Position numbers and translations under genes: made by a program | Part shown: positions 10,790-25,700 of the stretch, piece by piece | How positions within the stretch are numbered: the first letter of the stretch is position 1 | How the letters are laid out: every line of letters begins with the position of its first letter | Notes under the pieces: model-generated | The model's database searches: none | What the model was told of the DNA's origin: nothing | What the model saw: only the letters and a program-made list of their open reading frames with translations | Source: Mactromeris polynyma | Taxonomy: Eukaryota > Mollusca > Bivalvia > Venerida > Mactridae | Assembly (NCBI GenBank): GCA_032209605.1 | Contig: JASFXZ010000093.1 | Location: 124,001-188,000, forward strand | Length of the DNA stretch: 64,000 nucleotides | Direction of reading: 5' to 3'

Positions 10790-13700
10790 CTGTAAATAAG
10801 AAGACAAATGTCAATACCAGTCAATTCATTGTAGAAATAAAAACAATATTATTTATTTAGAAAATTTGTTCATGTAAACTATATTTACATCCTTTTTGTG
10901 ATATCATCAATCAGATTAGACATATTGTTAACAGACAATGAAATGAACACAATGTGACCAACTAGCTCAGAGCAAGATAAACGTGACAACCAACAAAACT
11001 AATTTGAAAATATGGACTGACAATGTTCTCTGAATAATCTTTTCGGTGATATATATACCTATCAGTATTTTGCCCCAGGGGGAAGTGGCGGGCTGACCTA
11101 GGGGAATTAGTCACTTCGTCTTTTTTGAGGAGTAATTCCCCATCCTAGAGCCAAGCATTTTGTCTAAATCCCAACAGTTGGAGATGTTTAATTCCCAACT
11201 TCTGAGATTAATTAACAAGAGGGCCATGATATTGTTAACCTGAGTACACTGCCATTCTGACTGAATAAGACTAATAAACCAATGAATTGGTATAGGTTCA
11301 ATAACAATAGTTATATCGCTCACCTGAGTACATTGCCATGTTGGCTTCAAGAGAGTCCAAGAGGAATTTCATTGACCATGTCTCAATTAAATCAATAAAA
11401 AATGTGACCTCTGGAGTGATAACAAGGTTTGAATTTGACCTAGTGCCCTAGTTTTTTACCCCACATGACCCAGTTTCGAACTTGGCCCAGATTTCATTGA
11501 GACAAACATTCAAAGTTTCATGTAGATCAGGTAAAATATGTTACCTCTGGAGTGTTAATCTAAACAATTTATGCAACTTTAAAAGAGGCCCGTCTAAGGA
11601 TCATTCCTGTGAAGTTTGGACAAAATCCATTCAGTATAGGAGGAGATGTTGTTAAAAGAAAATGTTGACGCACGACGACGCACGATGGACATCCAACTAT
11701 CCTAAAAGCTCACCCTGAGCACAAAGCACTTCACCCTGAGCACAAAGCACTGTGCTAAGGTGAGGAAAAAATCAGACCAAAGTCTCCCGAAATCGTTTGG
11801 TGTCTCAAATTCTCCCGAAATCGTTTGGTGTCTCAAATTCTCATCCGTCGAAAATCATCTGTCACAATTCCAATGTACCCCGCCACTTCCCCCTGTGGCA
11901 AAAATTGATCAATGCATAAAACAGATCTATAATTTGGGTAAGCAAAAAGGCCATAGGGTTTCACAATAAAATTGGGAATACAATCTAAAATTATGGTTTG
12001 GATCTACTGCCAAACTGTTTCATATGTTATTCACCTTTGAGATTTTTCTGGTCTCTTGTTCAGCAGACTTGCTCCAGAACCAATAACGTCAGGAAGGTCA
12101 GACTTTATGGCCTGAAAAAAACAAACAGATGTTGTAACATACAACCAAAACTTTACAAAAACATGTCCACAATGGCATCACCTTGCCATAAACAGAAACC
12201 AGAAATAAGCTTTGTTTTCTGATAGCATGCATTAGTACCAAATTATCCAGTCAGCATTTTCTTTTTTCTACTCAGATCATGTGATTATTTACACAGATTA
12301 TGATTGGCTACTCGTAAGGTAGTTGCTTGGGATTGTGGGTAATTTATGCTTCTTTTAACAGGGACAAAGGTCATGGGAGTACAAGGTCATTGAGTGCAAA
12401 AAATAAAAACTCAGATGAAAAATGGTGATGATGAGAAGAGACAAAAACACACTATTTTATAATCTGCCAGCTAAATACAGAGTAAATACAGTTTAATGTT
12501 GTTGTTATTATATTGCTATCAACTTTGGTTACAACAAACCAGCACCAAAAGATGTACAAAAACGTCTAAAACGAAGGAGCAGTCTAAAACAGCGAGGATC
12601 TTACAGTAAAACCCGGGAGTTTAATGGCCACTGCAGAAAGAAGCGTTGATTTATGTCATTCACCAGTTTACTACATAAATATATCCCTCAGCAAAAGTAT
12701 GCATTAAACATGAATATGTTTTCAAAACAGTACACAAAGCTCAGGTGCACTACACCAGGTTAATAACAATGGCATTAAAACCCAGGTTTGACTGTAGAAT
12801 TTTACAAGAAAATTTAAAACCAAATTTGATTCTATTTCAAAGATGATTAATCACCCTCTATAGCTGGTAATACACCAAAAGTTCATTTCTTCTAAATTAT
12901 CAGGTCATACAACTGAAGTTTGAAATGTATTGAAGTACCTATTGTGGACCATAAAATCCTGCCATTTTTGAAGTACACACCATTAATGAGGACAATGCAC
13001 ACACATCGATTACTTTATCTCTTCCCAAACAATAATATCAGTATTTACTTAATTTGTGAAAACAAATGCATTATGCAATGCTGTCACAAGTTTGTTAATG
13101 GAAAAAGTTTCGACAAAAAGTATTTAAATACTGAATTGGGAAAATTTTGGAAAAACGTATGAAAAAGATAAAATGTAACATTACAAAGCTCTGATTTGTG
13201 TTGACAAGGGAGAGTACTCATGTTGACAAAAAGCAGTAAAGTATTGTATTGCAAACATTTATACACATGTTCATGTTATAACCAGGGGGGGTTGAAACTT
13301 GAAAAACTCTATGATGGAAAGTCAATATAAGGCAACACAAGAAGGCTGAAAATATGGAATACTTAATGAATTCGTACCAAGTATAATATACACATTGAAA
13401 AAAAAATTCATGCAAAAAACAACGAACGATAATTATGTTTATATCTCAATGAACAAAAGCGATAAACAAATGCATGCAAAAAAAATTTGTACTAGTACTT
13501 ATTTCGTATTTTCTTCACATTAATACAAAACTGCTGAATGTCGAGGTAAATAAAAACATGTAACTAAACAAATTACACAATATTTGAGCTTTCTATTCAA
13601 AATATTATCAATTTATTTTGAATTTTCTCCGGTCAATATTAGATAACGTAAGAATGTTTATTAAACTCACACCTAGCATTGCTATTAGTGCATGTAACTT

Positions 13701-16700
13701 GTCAGAGCTTTGTAACATTGCTTTGTGGTGATACTCATTAATAAAACAGCAGGACGGTGAATATTTTGTCCACTTCAACTGAATTAATTTAAACTGCTCC
13801 TTTAGTCTATAAATAAACCAATGATATGCAAAACAGTGATAATAAAAAGATAGCGACACACAGCAAGTAAGCGGGGACCATTTACACATGTTACGCTTAA
13901 AACAGGCAATAAATAGCGGAAGAGAGAAAAATATCGAGAACAGCATTCCATACTAACAAATGCACGCTGTACGGCAAAGTTACGAGCGTACATCTCTGTT
14001 AGAAATATAACCAGTGATTACTATATATAGTTACGCAGTCATAGACAGCTCCCAATATATGGGGGTATTCCTGAAACACAATTGAACGGCAGTTTACAAC
14101 AACTGTGATACGATTGGTTGGTTAATGAACATGTGATATCATCAATGATAGACGTTCATATGATATAAATAACAAAATGCCTCTTTTTGTGAATAAACAA
14201 AGATGAAAAAAATCCCGAACAGACTAAAAATATAAGCTTTTAAGTTGAACATAGATTTAGTTTTGAAACACAACATAAAGAGTATGTTTTTAGTAACACA
14301 AGGGCACAGAAGGCCTGTATCGCTCACCAGTTTCAGGGCCTGTGTCAGTTTCTCGATCAATTGTATCAATTAGTACAGAGGCTTACACAGGAAGAAGGAT
14401 CTAAGTAATCAATTGAAAAGCTTTTTCTTAATACTCGATTTCCTGCTTCATCGAGTAGTTCAGCCGATGTATGAAGGAAAGAGAAACAGAGGACAGATCC
14501 CCATGATCCATATAGTTCATCAAAGTTTTTGTACTCCGGTGAATTTGTACTTTCAATTATTGTACAAGCTTAAGTGGACTTTAACATTCAGCTCACCTCA
14601 GTGCCAGCAGTGAAGTGGTGCTAATTAGTGAAATAAAATGTGTATCTATTATGGTGTCACCCTACTTAAAGGGCCAGCCATTTCTGACTTATGAGACACC
14701 TACTTTTGAGCACATTTACTTCCTGATTCCTATCCTTGAATGCCAGGGCACTAGGTAGGTAGGCACATGGTAACCATTGTTTAAATAGCTGGCAGGTCAC
14801 CAACCAGCCATTTCAGAACGGACCCCTACTGGGATTTGAACCTTTGACCTCTCCCTCCAAAGGCAGAGGCCATAACCACATGGCTAAGGGAGAAGGTATA
14901 TATTATATGTAATCTCTATCATATATATTTCTGTAACATTTCATTCAACAACTATTTCTGCTGTAAGTGAGAAGAACCATTATAAACCAATAAACATGGA
15001 CAGGTGATATATTAGAATTGTTTGAGTGGTAATTATGCCTCAGCCATCACAAGGAGACTGGATCTTTAAAAACTGGACAATGACCAGTTATTAGTCACAA
15101 ATTGTATGCACTAATATGGCAGTATGGTCAGTTTGATGGGCAAGACCGACATAGCAGGATTGACAAACTCAGAGCAGATCACAATACACAAGTAACCCGT
15201 TTTGGTACGGTACAATATTATTTTAGCATTTGAACATACTTGCATAGTTATACAATATTTTACTTCGAACTTTTTACATTACAAGAACTTAATTTATTTT
15301 CTAATGATTTTAATACGGAAAAAATAATAATACACAAATATTTTCATTTTGTTCTCAAATTGAACCTCATATAACAATACAAATGGATTACTCTTCAGAA
15401 AAAATGTGCAGAGACACAGTCTAGTCAAATGTGAGTCATCTTTCCTGAAAAGCATATATGTCTAATTGTGACCAAACCTGATTGAGCATGAAATAAAAAA
15501 ACAGATAGCAATGTCCCCAAAAATTGGAGAATTTTCTCCATATTGACTAATTAACACTACAGAAACTAAGAAATAATCATTAAATGTCTGCAAAGAGCCA
15601 ACAGTGATAGAACAGAATAAAACCCCAACCGTCACAGCCATATTAAATATGATTCTATATCTATTTTCCTTCACTTATATAATTCAGATTATAGTATCAT
15701 ACGATATAGGAATACATTGTGTATATATAATGAGTTTCATAACTTCATATATTGGGTAACTGTGTCTCTTCACATCAAAATTTTAACATTCTATTAACAA
15801 AAAAACAAGTATAAATTATACAAACATATTGATTTCTTACGATTACAAAGATAGCAAGGTAAGATAGTTGTTGTTGTTGTTTTTTGTTAAACGAACACAG
15901 ATCTACATGAATACCATATGGTTTGTGTACAAAGGCCGTGAAAACTTCCAAGCGAAACTAGATCTAGTAATACTATCAACTCCCCAACATATCTGATTAT
16001 AAGACATGCAAAATCCCCTACAGAGAACAGATCAGTGTATTAGGTTTTCATACAAGAATAAGGTAGATGCACTGTTGTTGTTGTTTGAGGTGCACATGAA
16101 ATAAGGTGTACATTAAATTAAACTGTTATCAGATGAGCAAACTAAATGCAGGGATGACAAACAAGGCTTTTCCATAAACATTCATCAAGGCTGGTGTAGG
16201 TACAACCCCCCCCCCCCCCCCCCTCCGGGACTTGACCAAACCTTCTGATAAGACAAGAGTGCTGCTTTTACCAGGACAATATAGCGACAGTAAAATATAC
16301 CCTAGTCAGAAAAAAATGCCATTATGAAGATTTTAAGGGAAATTATGGTAAGACAATGTTATACTTAGCTATAATATATCAAATCTGAAACGATCACGCT
16401 TGATTACTGCTTCCTAGGTTTATTAACCAATCCCTTGCACCTAATTTTTGGGATTGTGAAGTTTGTGTTTAGCCATGGTGGGATTCGAACTCAGGAACTT
16501 CAGATCAAGAGTAAGGCACCCAACTCCACAACCACTATGCCTCCCTTGAAGGTATACTAAACATACCCAATATGATGTATCAACAACTGTTGAACTGTTC
16601 AAAATCTTCTGTATAATGGGCAAAAATGAAGGTGCAAAGTATAGATTGATTATTGTGCAGTAACAAAAGCTATAATTCCTTTCCCTATATGCGTCCACTA

Positions 16701-19700
16701 GTAATAATGTTCCCACTCAGCCAATTATGACCCCCCAAAATATTCAAATTTCACAAAGCCTTGATCATTGTTTATGGAAAGACAACTCCACATTCCTCAC
16801 TGAAAGTAAGAGTTATCATTTGAAACAAAACCTTGCATTAAAAGCTCAATGTAAGCAGTTATTGTTAACACAGTTATATGTACAATGGTAAACTGAACAT
16901 AAAAGCAAAATTATAATACACAAAACTCATTTTTCAAGAAATATGGCTTATTTGACAAAATAGTCATTTTTGGTTTAACAACAGTATTACTTTGTGAAAC
17001 AATTTTATAAATTTACGAAAAGTTACACCCAATTTGAGTTAGCAAACAAGATATAATCCATAAGTTCAGTTCACCATGACAAGCGCAGGGCCTCACTACA
17101 TACCAGCAATGAAATCTACCAAAAAACGAATAATTATTCACACTTTTAAAAGCAAATTTAGAACTGAATTTGAATAATATTTAAACAGATACAGACACTT
17201 GCTCCATCAACTGTCACTGATAAACTTCCTTATTAATGAAGATTTTAATTTTGGTTGTATAATGAGGCCCTGCAATGGATTTTGGGGGGGTCAAAGATAA
17301 ACAGTTTTTTCTTGTGACTAAACATCCCTTCAATGAAATGCAAACCAATACAAAGATTGCTACAAAGTGTACAACATCATGTTCAGTATAATTGTTCAAA
17401 CAAAACACAAACAATACTCATAAATGTACAAATAACTCTTCTTTGGTGGAAATTAATAAGCACAATTATGTCAAAGTTGGTGAATAGAAGTCGGGCTAAC
17501 ATAAAACTCCAAAAACCAGTTGCATATAAAGTCTTCTCTATAGCAGGTTATAATAACTGAAGGATTTTATTCTTTTAATGGAAGTACAGTAAAACCCCAC
17601 TCAAAGACCACCTCAATAAGACCACTTTAAAATTAACAACACAATTTTCGAGCGCATTTTTCCCTGATGTGCTCTTTATTCAACCTCAATATTAAGACTA
17701 CCTCAATATGAAGACTACCTCAATATGAAGACCAGCTTTCAGGGTCTCAAGGGTGGTCTTGTTATTGAAGTTTTACTGTAGTTCAGACTGTCAAGTACAG
17801 CGGTAAGACAATATACATAGAAAATGAGGCTGTACACTTAAAAACAAAATACAAAGGAGATAAACGATTATGCATGGAACTGCTAATTCTCAACATTAAT
17901 AATATATCAATGATTTTGTTACCTAGGCAACCTGGCAAAAAGATTTTCCAATTTACAGATCACACAAAAAACATAAAATGGTTACTTAACAATAATATAT
18001 CTCAGTGATTGGTTGTTCACATTCAACAAATAAACAGATAAATTATTTTTGAATAATTTTAAATCTCACCGTGTTTTTTTAAACTGTTTACTCAAATAGC
18101 CACACACAGTTTATTCAAGAAATTTAATCAATAAGATCATTTTAGTAAAAGCATTATTCTTAGATATTGTAACTATATTTGTATAAATCCTCACGTTAAA
18201 AATCTGTCAGACAGATCATATTCTAGTAGACAGTCAACCAGCTAATGTTCGAACATTTTTTATGAGAAATGAAGACAACTCAAATGAGCAACAAATCATA
18301 AAAAGGGTCATTATGCATTTGTGGCCAATGTGGACCCTAAACTAATATTAAAATTTGGCCAGTGTATCAAGCAACCACAGACCCCTCTTTCAACAGAATA
18401 TTCTGCACCAGGTAATTTGCATCAACATTGGCTTCAAATGTTACAGTAACGACCCCCTTTTTTGGCTCACAATGTCATCCATTTAAAATTAAGACATCAC
18501 ACATACAGTGACATAATTACAAAGAATATTCACACTAGCATCACACATGAACCATGCATAATAAGTTACGGGGGATTCTGACTGGCTTGCGATAAAGTAA
18601 GGCATACAAAATACATAATACCAACTAACCTACAACCAACCTAGTAAGAAGCCAATAAAAGTGAACACCCAACGTTATATGGAACGACTGTGTTAGACAA
18701 TGTTTGCAGCAAAGTAATCACTTACAGGAAAGTCTGGAGTATGTTGTCTTGAGAGCACAAAACTTACAAACCAAACAGACATGGCTTCCAGCATAAACAG
18801 AGTAAGTACAAATAAGCAGTTAAGGAAGAAGTCAAGCTGTGTTGAGCTAAGTAGAAACCTAGGCTTGATGGCATCCAGTGTAGTGTCTCTACAGTGCCTA
18901 GTCAGGGTCTACTCTAGATGCCAATATACTTCAAACATCCGTACAGAGCACAGCACAAACATTAAATGGTGGTGGCACTTCCATAATTACATATCAGCTA
19001 TGCTGGATGTCAAGAGAAAAAGTTCTGATACAGAGTGAAAAGAAGATTGTAACGTTTACAATCTTGAAACATAATATTGATCAGACAGACAAGAGAAGGA
19101 ATCATAAAACTGAAAAGAAGAACAGGAAAGGACTGGCCAAAGGTGGTACGTGTAGAGCGGAAATATGAATTTTTTCTAATACAAGCTTCTTAATCTATCA
19201 AATAACAGTGCTGACCAAAGCTAAGATGTAAGATACTGAACACGCATTCTCCACACGTCATAAGACCCTACAGCCAAAAATACAAAATAGACCACAAATA
19301 TACATCTCACTAATAGCCTTTTTAAGAACTTTTTTGACTAATAAAACTTAGCAAGGGTTAGCGATTCATATATGAGTGCAATAACTGTATTGACAAATTA
19401 AATAAGAGGCAATATAAAAGGTATATATCAGTAGACTGAACGTAATACTAAAATTCAACAACTTTTTAATTCATTATTGTAGAACTTTGTGCAGATATAA
19501 TGTGGCAGAAACCCTCATGTTCTATGTATAGGGGTTTGTTTTCTTCAAGACATTCGCAGAAAGCATCCATTTAAAATAAGCTATGGAAACACAAAGGAAC
19601 CCAAGGACACATCACAGTAACAAAACAGCTTTTCATTATCTCCCCTGTTTCAGACTTCATACGCAAGCATGAAAACATGTCGACAAATTTTACTAATGCA

Positions 19701-22700
19701 GATTACTTTTTTTTTTATTCAGACTTAAAATTCAAATAATTTAATTGAAAGCCAAGCTAGCAAAAATCATCTTGAATCCATTCAGACAACTATACCAGCC
19801 TGCTAGTCAGCCAGGATAATGCAGAAAATCAGACCTCGATTTGAATGGCCTTATTATATGGCAATATAATATGACATTCACGTTTTGTTATTCATGCAAT
19901 AATACAGAACCAGCACAGCAAAGCATGAAAGCTGTTGCGTGATAAATGAATAGTGTGAAAGCAATGCTCAGAGCCAATCAGAGAATAACAATGGAGCTCC
20001 AATCCAATGAGACATTGATCATGAGATACGACTTTAATCATATAACTCTGCACAATAGTATGTTAACAGTGTGGCACCATACAATGGTACAGAACTGTAC
20101 TCCTTTCAGGCAATAAATGTGTCTCGTGTTTGGATTAGCCAATTAAAAAGCTTAAACTGCTTCAAGTCCACATCAGAAAATCTCACAGAAAAGTCAGAAA
20201 TTAGTATCCCCATTTAATTCGGTGCATTTTGAAGTGAAAGACATAGGGTGACCAGCAGGAGACATTAATACCAGCAAATTTTGGAAAGAATAGAAGAAAG
20301 ATATCCATGTAAACACGGGCAACCACCAAACAAATCAGTGGAATGTTGATCTGAAAGGATGAAGATTGGTTCACCATTGGGCTACAATGACTAGAATTCG
20401 GTTATAATTTTCCTTCACCAAATATAAAGGTTAGTAATCTGGGCCGAGTCAATTGACCTTCAAAGTCAGAACATAAGGTAAGAGGTCACACTGAGTTCAA
20501 TAACAACTGCCTAATGAAATACAAGTATGAAACTGGTACCAAACTCGATTCTTGAACTAGGAACCATCCGTTGCAATGGAAACTAAAGGAAAAATTTCAA
20601 GGGCTTTTTAATCAATTTTGAAAACAAGCAAAAATTTGCATAAGATGCCCAATCCCGCTCAGCATACAAAGAGAAAAGCTTACTTCTATCTTTGAACATG
20701 ACACAATCCTGCAGACCATAGACGTGGAAAAATAACAAAATATATATTATTTGCAACAGATGGTACACAATTTCAAGCTAATAGTGAAAACAGTCACAAT
20801 GTAAAGATGGACTCTATATACACGCAATATGTTGCCATGGCAACCTGTCCTATGAGAACATTTAAATTACAAAGCTTATTTCGTATGATCTTCTCATTTT
20901 TCATTGCAAAAAATGTAAAAGAAAATTTATACCAGACTTCCAATATCTGTTGTACAAAATATTTCCAAAAACTGTTTCGACAGTATTTCTAAACATATGC
21001 ATAGAACTCGTTACAATGGCAACATTTTGTATTAGGAACTGATAGAGGTTTTTTCAAGGGGTAGACAGGGAAATGATGATTTTAGTGTTGAATAGATGCA
21101 AAAATTAAAATATGTGTGCAACGATAGTATTACCATACGTCCATCTGCTTTAAGAAATGAAAGTTAAACAATCAGACATAATGACTAAACTTGTTAAATG
21201 AAACAATGCACAAGCGGTGAGGCAAGTGTCAGAAAAATGCTCTAATTCTGATGCATCCCTGGTATTTATTGATTGTTCAAATGCAGAATAAATGTTCAAC
21301 TCAACATGCCAAGGCTGCTTACAAAATCTTGTTCTAATCAAAACATAAAATTATGTTTAATGTTTCAATTGTTGTCATTCATAAACATACAATAGCAACA
21401 TATGAATTATCACCAAATTATATACCCAACGGACCAAGTACTGACAGACAATATACGTCCCAGACAACCATTACAGAATGCGATGCAGTGTTACAACTTG
21501 AGCAAAGGACCATAACAAACAGCACTTGTTACAGCAGTCAGCATTGACAATGAAACATATAAAATTCGAGGGGTTAGAGCCAGAATCTACCATCTCCTTC
21601 ATAAATTTATATGGAGATAGCTGGTTCAGACATCAACACCTCAATATCTATAATACTTTGGTGAGAGTAATACTATGGTGTTTGCAAAAAAAATTCTAAA
21701 CAGATTGCCTTTTCCTTGAGATATTGGCATTTTCCGAACATAATTGCCATTATGTCTGTATATATCATAGTGTCATTAATTATTCACAAACTTTTCTCCC
21801 AACATAATTTGATATAACCGATATTAATTACATTCCAAGGTCATAAGAATTTTCCACACAAAGGAGGGCTAAGGCAATTATCTAGTCTTAGGGCGCTATT
21901 ACATTTTCAATTATATTATTAGATAAATGATAGGGGACCAGTCCGTTTAATAACAAATGGGAAGACCAAAAAGTGTATATGAGCGCCGCTTTATGATTTC
22001 CAACCTCTTCTGTAAGTGACGTCACTTCCAGAAAACGTCTCATATGACGTCACTATGTACTGACAGTAACCAATATTTGCCCCATATGGCAATATGAAAA
22101 CGAAGTGACCATATGGAGTAAATATTGTTTTCTGCTTGCAAATAGTGACATCACATGTTGTGTTTTCTTGGATTTGACGTCACTTAAAAAAGAGGTTGGA
22201 AATTGTACAGAGGCGCTCATATATTAAATTGTTTCCAAAAACGATCATGTGTTTCTAATCGTACATGGCATAGAACTTTTTTTCATTTCTAACACTGCCA
22301 ACAAACAGAAAACAAAAAATTGAATACTGAGTTTCATATTGAATCACCAAGTCAATACACCAAGTAACAATATGTTTTGAAACGCCCCCTCAGAAATACA
22401 TGATTTTTTTAGGAAATGAATCTTCGACAAAATGTGACCTTGTAATGTAATTTCAATTTCACTGAAAACTTGGGACTGAATTAAAAATCTATGGTTCCAA
22501 TAAACTTAATCAAGGTCAGTATGCTTTACTTACATCTGATATACAGGTCAATAATTTTATTGATTAGGAAGATTCAATCAGTTTTCAATCAGTTTTACCC
22601 ACTAATTAGCACACCAAATGTTGCCACACACAGCAACATTATGTTTTCTCTATATTACCATTGAAATACACAAATATTTTGCTTGCTGTTTTGGGTATAC

Positions 22701-25700
22701 AAGTTTGCACTCAATAATCAGCATTCAAACTACACAACACATAATTTATGGCAATTAAAAGAGCAAACTTTTTTTAAACACAATCGCAAAAAAATATTTT
22801 ACTCATTATTTTTAATTACAAGACTTAAGTTACTTATAACATAAGTTTTTTACTACATTGTAACACATATTAACTTTCATATTACAAAGTGTTGTTTAAA
22901 CATGATATTTGTTAGAACTTTCACTGGCTAAATACAAAAATATAATACAAAAAAATGCATGCAAGTACATACAACACTGACAACAGCCTATAAACTCTGA
23001 CAGAATAACTAATATAATATACATATATATACATACACAGAAAATGTACCTATATGCATTTTGTTGGCGTAAGGATCATATGTAAATTCTAAGCAGTCTA
23101 CATAATACAGAAGATTATCCCAGCATAAATTTGTGTGCACATTTTTTCTGGTCTACATTATCAGCTATCACACAATGTGGTAAAGTTTAAAGAAAGTAAT
23201 CATTATTTTGTGATGGATCTGAGATGTACATCCACAACAAAATACAATCGATTATCAGGTGAAACAAAAGATATGTAATTTAGCTACTCATACAAATGAA
23301 TAATTTATAGTATGTCTCAAAGAAGGCAGACTTAATTTGACTGCTTCCAAGAATTTATCAATCAACAGTCATAGAAAATTCATATTCTATGCCCAGACAC
23401 AGACAAATATTAGAATCAGTCAAATGAAAAAAGCAGACTGTGTATCAAATTTCGCTAGATAAATTGCCAGTCTGCCATGAAGAAAATTGCAAAACCAGTC
23501 CAGAAAACTTTACCACAATGACTGACACCAATGTTGGTGAAGGACAAGATATACCTTGTCATTGTACATGGGAAAATATTGAGAAAAAACAACAATAATG
23601 CAGATGGTAAGTTATTCACACATTTAGGCAAGTATATGTCGGCAATATGATAAGCACAGCCTAAATAACCCTGAGAAGGTGGAAATGTGAAATTAGGTCA
23701 AAGGTTGGAAATAAGGTAGATATGGGTGGAAGATTAAATTTAGCTCAAACGTCAGTAAATGTATTTTTCTCAGCTAAGTCTACTACAATACCACACAATC
23801 TTCACATGCAATGTTGAATATACAAAATATGAAAACACAGGACACTCTTTGTTTTTCTGACATACCATTACATCTCTAAATACCATACATAGTATATGAA
23901 GGAAACACGACCAGACAGTTGAGTTATTGATATTTTGTGACCCTTTTTTGGCGCAAATAGTGATGAAAGACGCATTTGAAGCCCAGCAAATACAACATAC
24001 AGTCTCCATTTGATTCTCACCAGATGTATGAACTTGGAGAAGTAGGAAATGTGTCTTTCATTAAAACTTCGGCCATTTTGTTTCAACTTCTTTCAAATTG
24101 AACATAGTGCAAAAATGATGTCTAAATTTTAATAAAAATCATATTATTCTGATTATTTTTCCCAGAAACTGCCTGGATTGTTATAGTATTTATGAACAGC
24201 CAGCAGTCCCCAAAACCATGCAACACCATATCCAAAACTGCGACAAATAAATGTACAGGAGGAATATATTTATCAACATGCCAGTATAATCTTAGTTTTA
24301 ACGCAACACATAAATGCAACATTCAAAACCTTAGATCATATTCTAAACAAGGTTGAAGAAATAAATATGCTGTTAATTTTCAGTCAGGATATGGTGTAAC
24401 AACCATCACCATTGATTTAATAAACCTTATTCAAATAGATGAATTCGATTGAATATAAATATGAGAAGCATTTATAGAATTCATTGACGATTTCCATAAA
24501 TTTCTTCCCCATGATTTTAGTAATTCAAAACATGCTACAAGTGCATTATGGGACATGATTAGAAACACTTCCTGGTTGGATTGCATACTCCCCAAAAAGT
24601 GATTACTTGCACGTACACATGTTATATAGGGATATAAAATATAAGCAAATACAATGTGTGAGAGTAAACCCACGACAAAAATATAAATAACGTAACTGGA
24701 AAAACGTGAACATTATTCACTAAAAGTGTTCTGTTAAACAAGTAAAAAAATTGCACTTAATTGAAACCTTGTACATGTTACTGGTACGTACTTTTACAAA
24801 TTCTTTCAACTTGGAATTACCGACACAAATATTTACAGTCAAAGCAACAGTTTCGTATTTAATTACAAACTACATTAGCACTGCACTGATGTTTAATTCT
24901 AGAATACACAAATTAGCAAATTACTATATAAGACGAAAGTGTGCTATTGCATGTAACATTATGACCAACCAAACAAGAAGAGGCCGAAACACAAACTTTT
25001 AAAGCGTTATTTTTCATCGTAAAACTAAAGAGATTATATGTGATTACGTGTAAAAACTTCTAATTAAGAAGAAGTGGTAGCCAAGAAAGAAAGAGAAAGG
25101 TATCGAAGATACATATACATATAATACTGTACAACTGCATTGTTTCTCAAAGGCCCTAATTCTAGGATATGAAAAATACCAAATAACAGAATTGACACAT
25201 ATTCATGTCAGCATGACAAAAAAAACACACAAATAAACACATAAAAAACATATCCTAAAAAACTGTCACAAAATATGGAACTTGCAGTAAAACATTTTAT
25301 TAAAATACTTTTTATATACTGAAAATATAAATTTACAGCCTACGTTAAGTTTGACTAAACCGAAAGCTACTTGAATACATATTAAAATCAAAGAAAGTAT
25401 GAGTTTTGAGATAATCTAAGCTAGAATTCAAATCCTTTACTTAAGATCCTAAATGATTAATTGAAACCAACTCTAAGAGACATATACGCTGAAAATGATT
25501 TTGATGATGATGATGTTAATGACGAGGATGACATTGCATACTGCCAATAATGAAACTGGTGATGATGATGGTAGTGATGATGATGATAGTGACGAAATCA
25601 ACAATGAGTCTGTTCATGATAAATGACAGGACAAATATGGTAGCAAATGTCAGATTTACATGTTTTGTTGTTATAAGGAAATATCAAAGAATTATAAAAT

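Noticed and set aside
10790..10824. Upstream ATG of the long minus frame (MTGIDICLLIYS)
   Set aside because: These codons overlap a clear TTATTTACAG acceptor, and splicing from exon 5 restores a conserved frame.
14645..16560. Possible functional tRNA genes
   Set aside because: A- and B-boxes are present but acceptor and anticodon stems do not pair well, and unrelated tails follow, so they are SINEs.
18781..19038. 85-codon plus-strand frame inside intron 4
   Set aside because: No recognisable domain, signal or splice context; its length is within chance.
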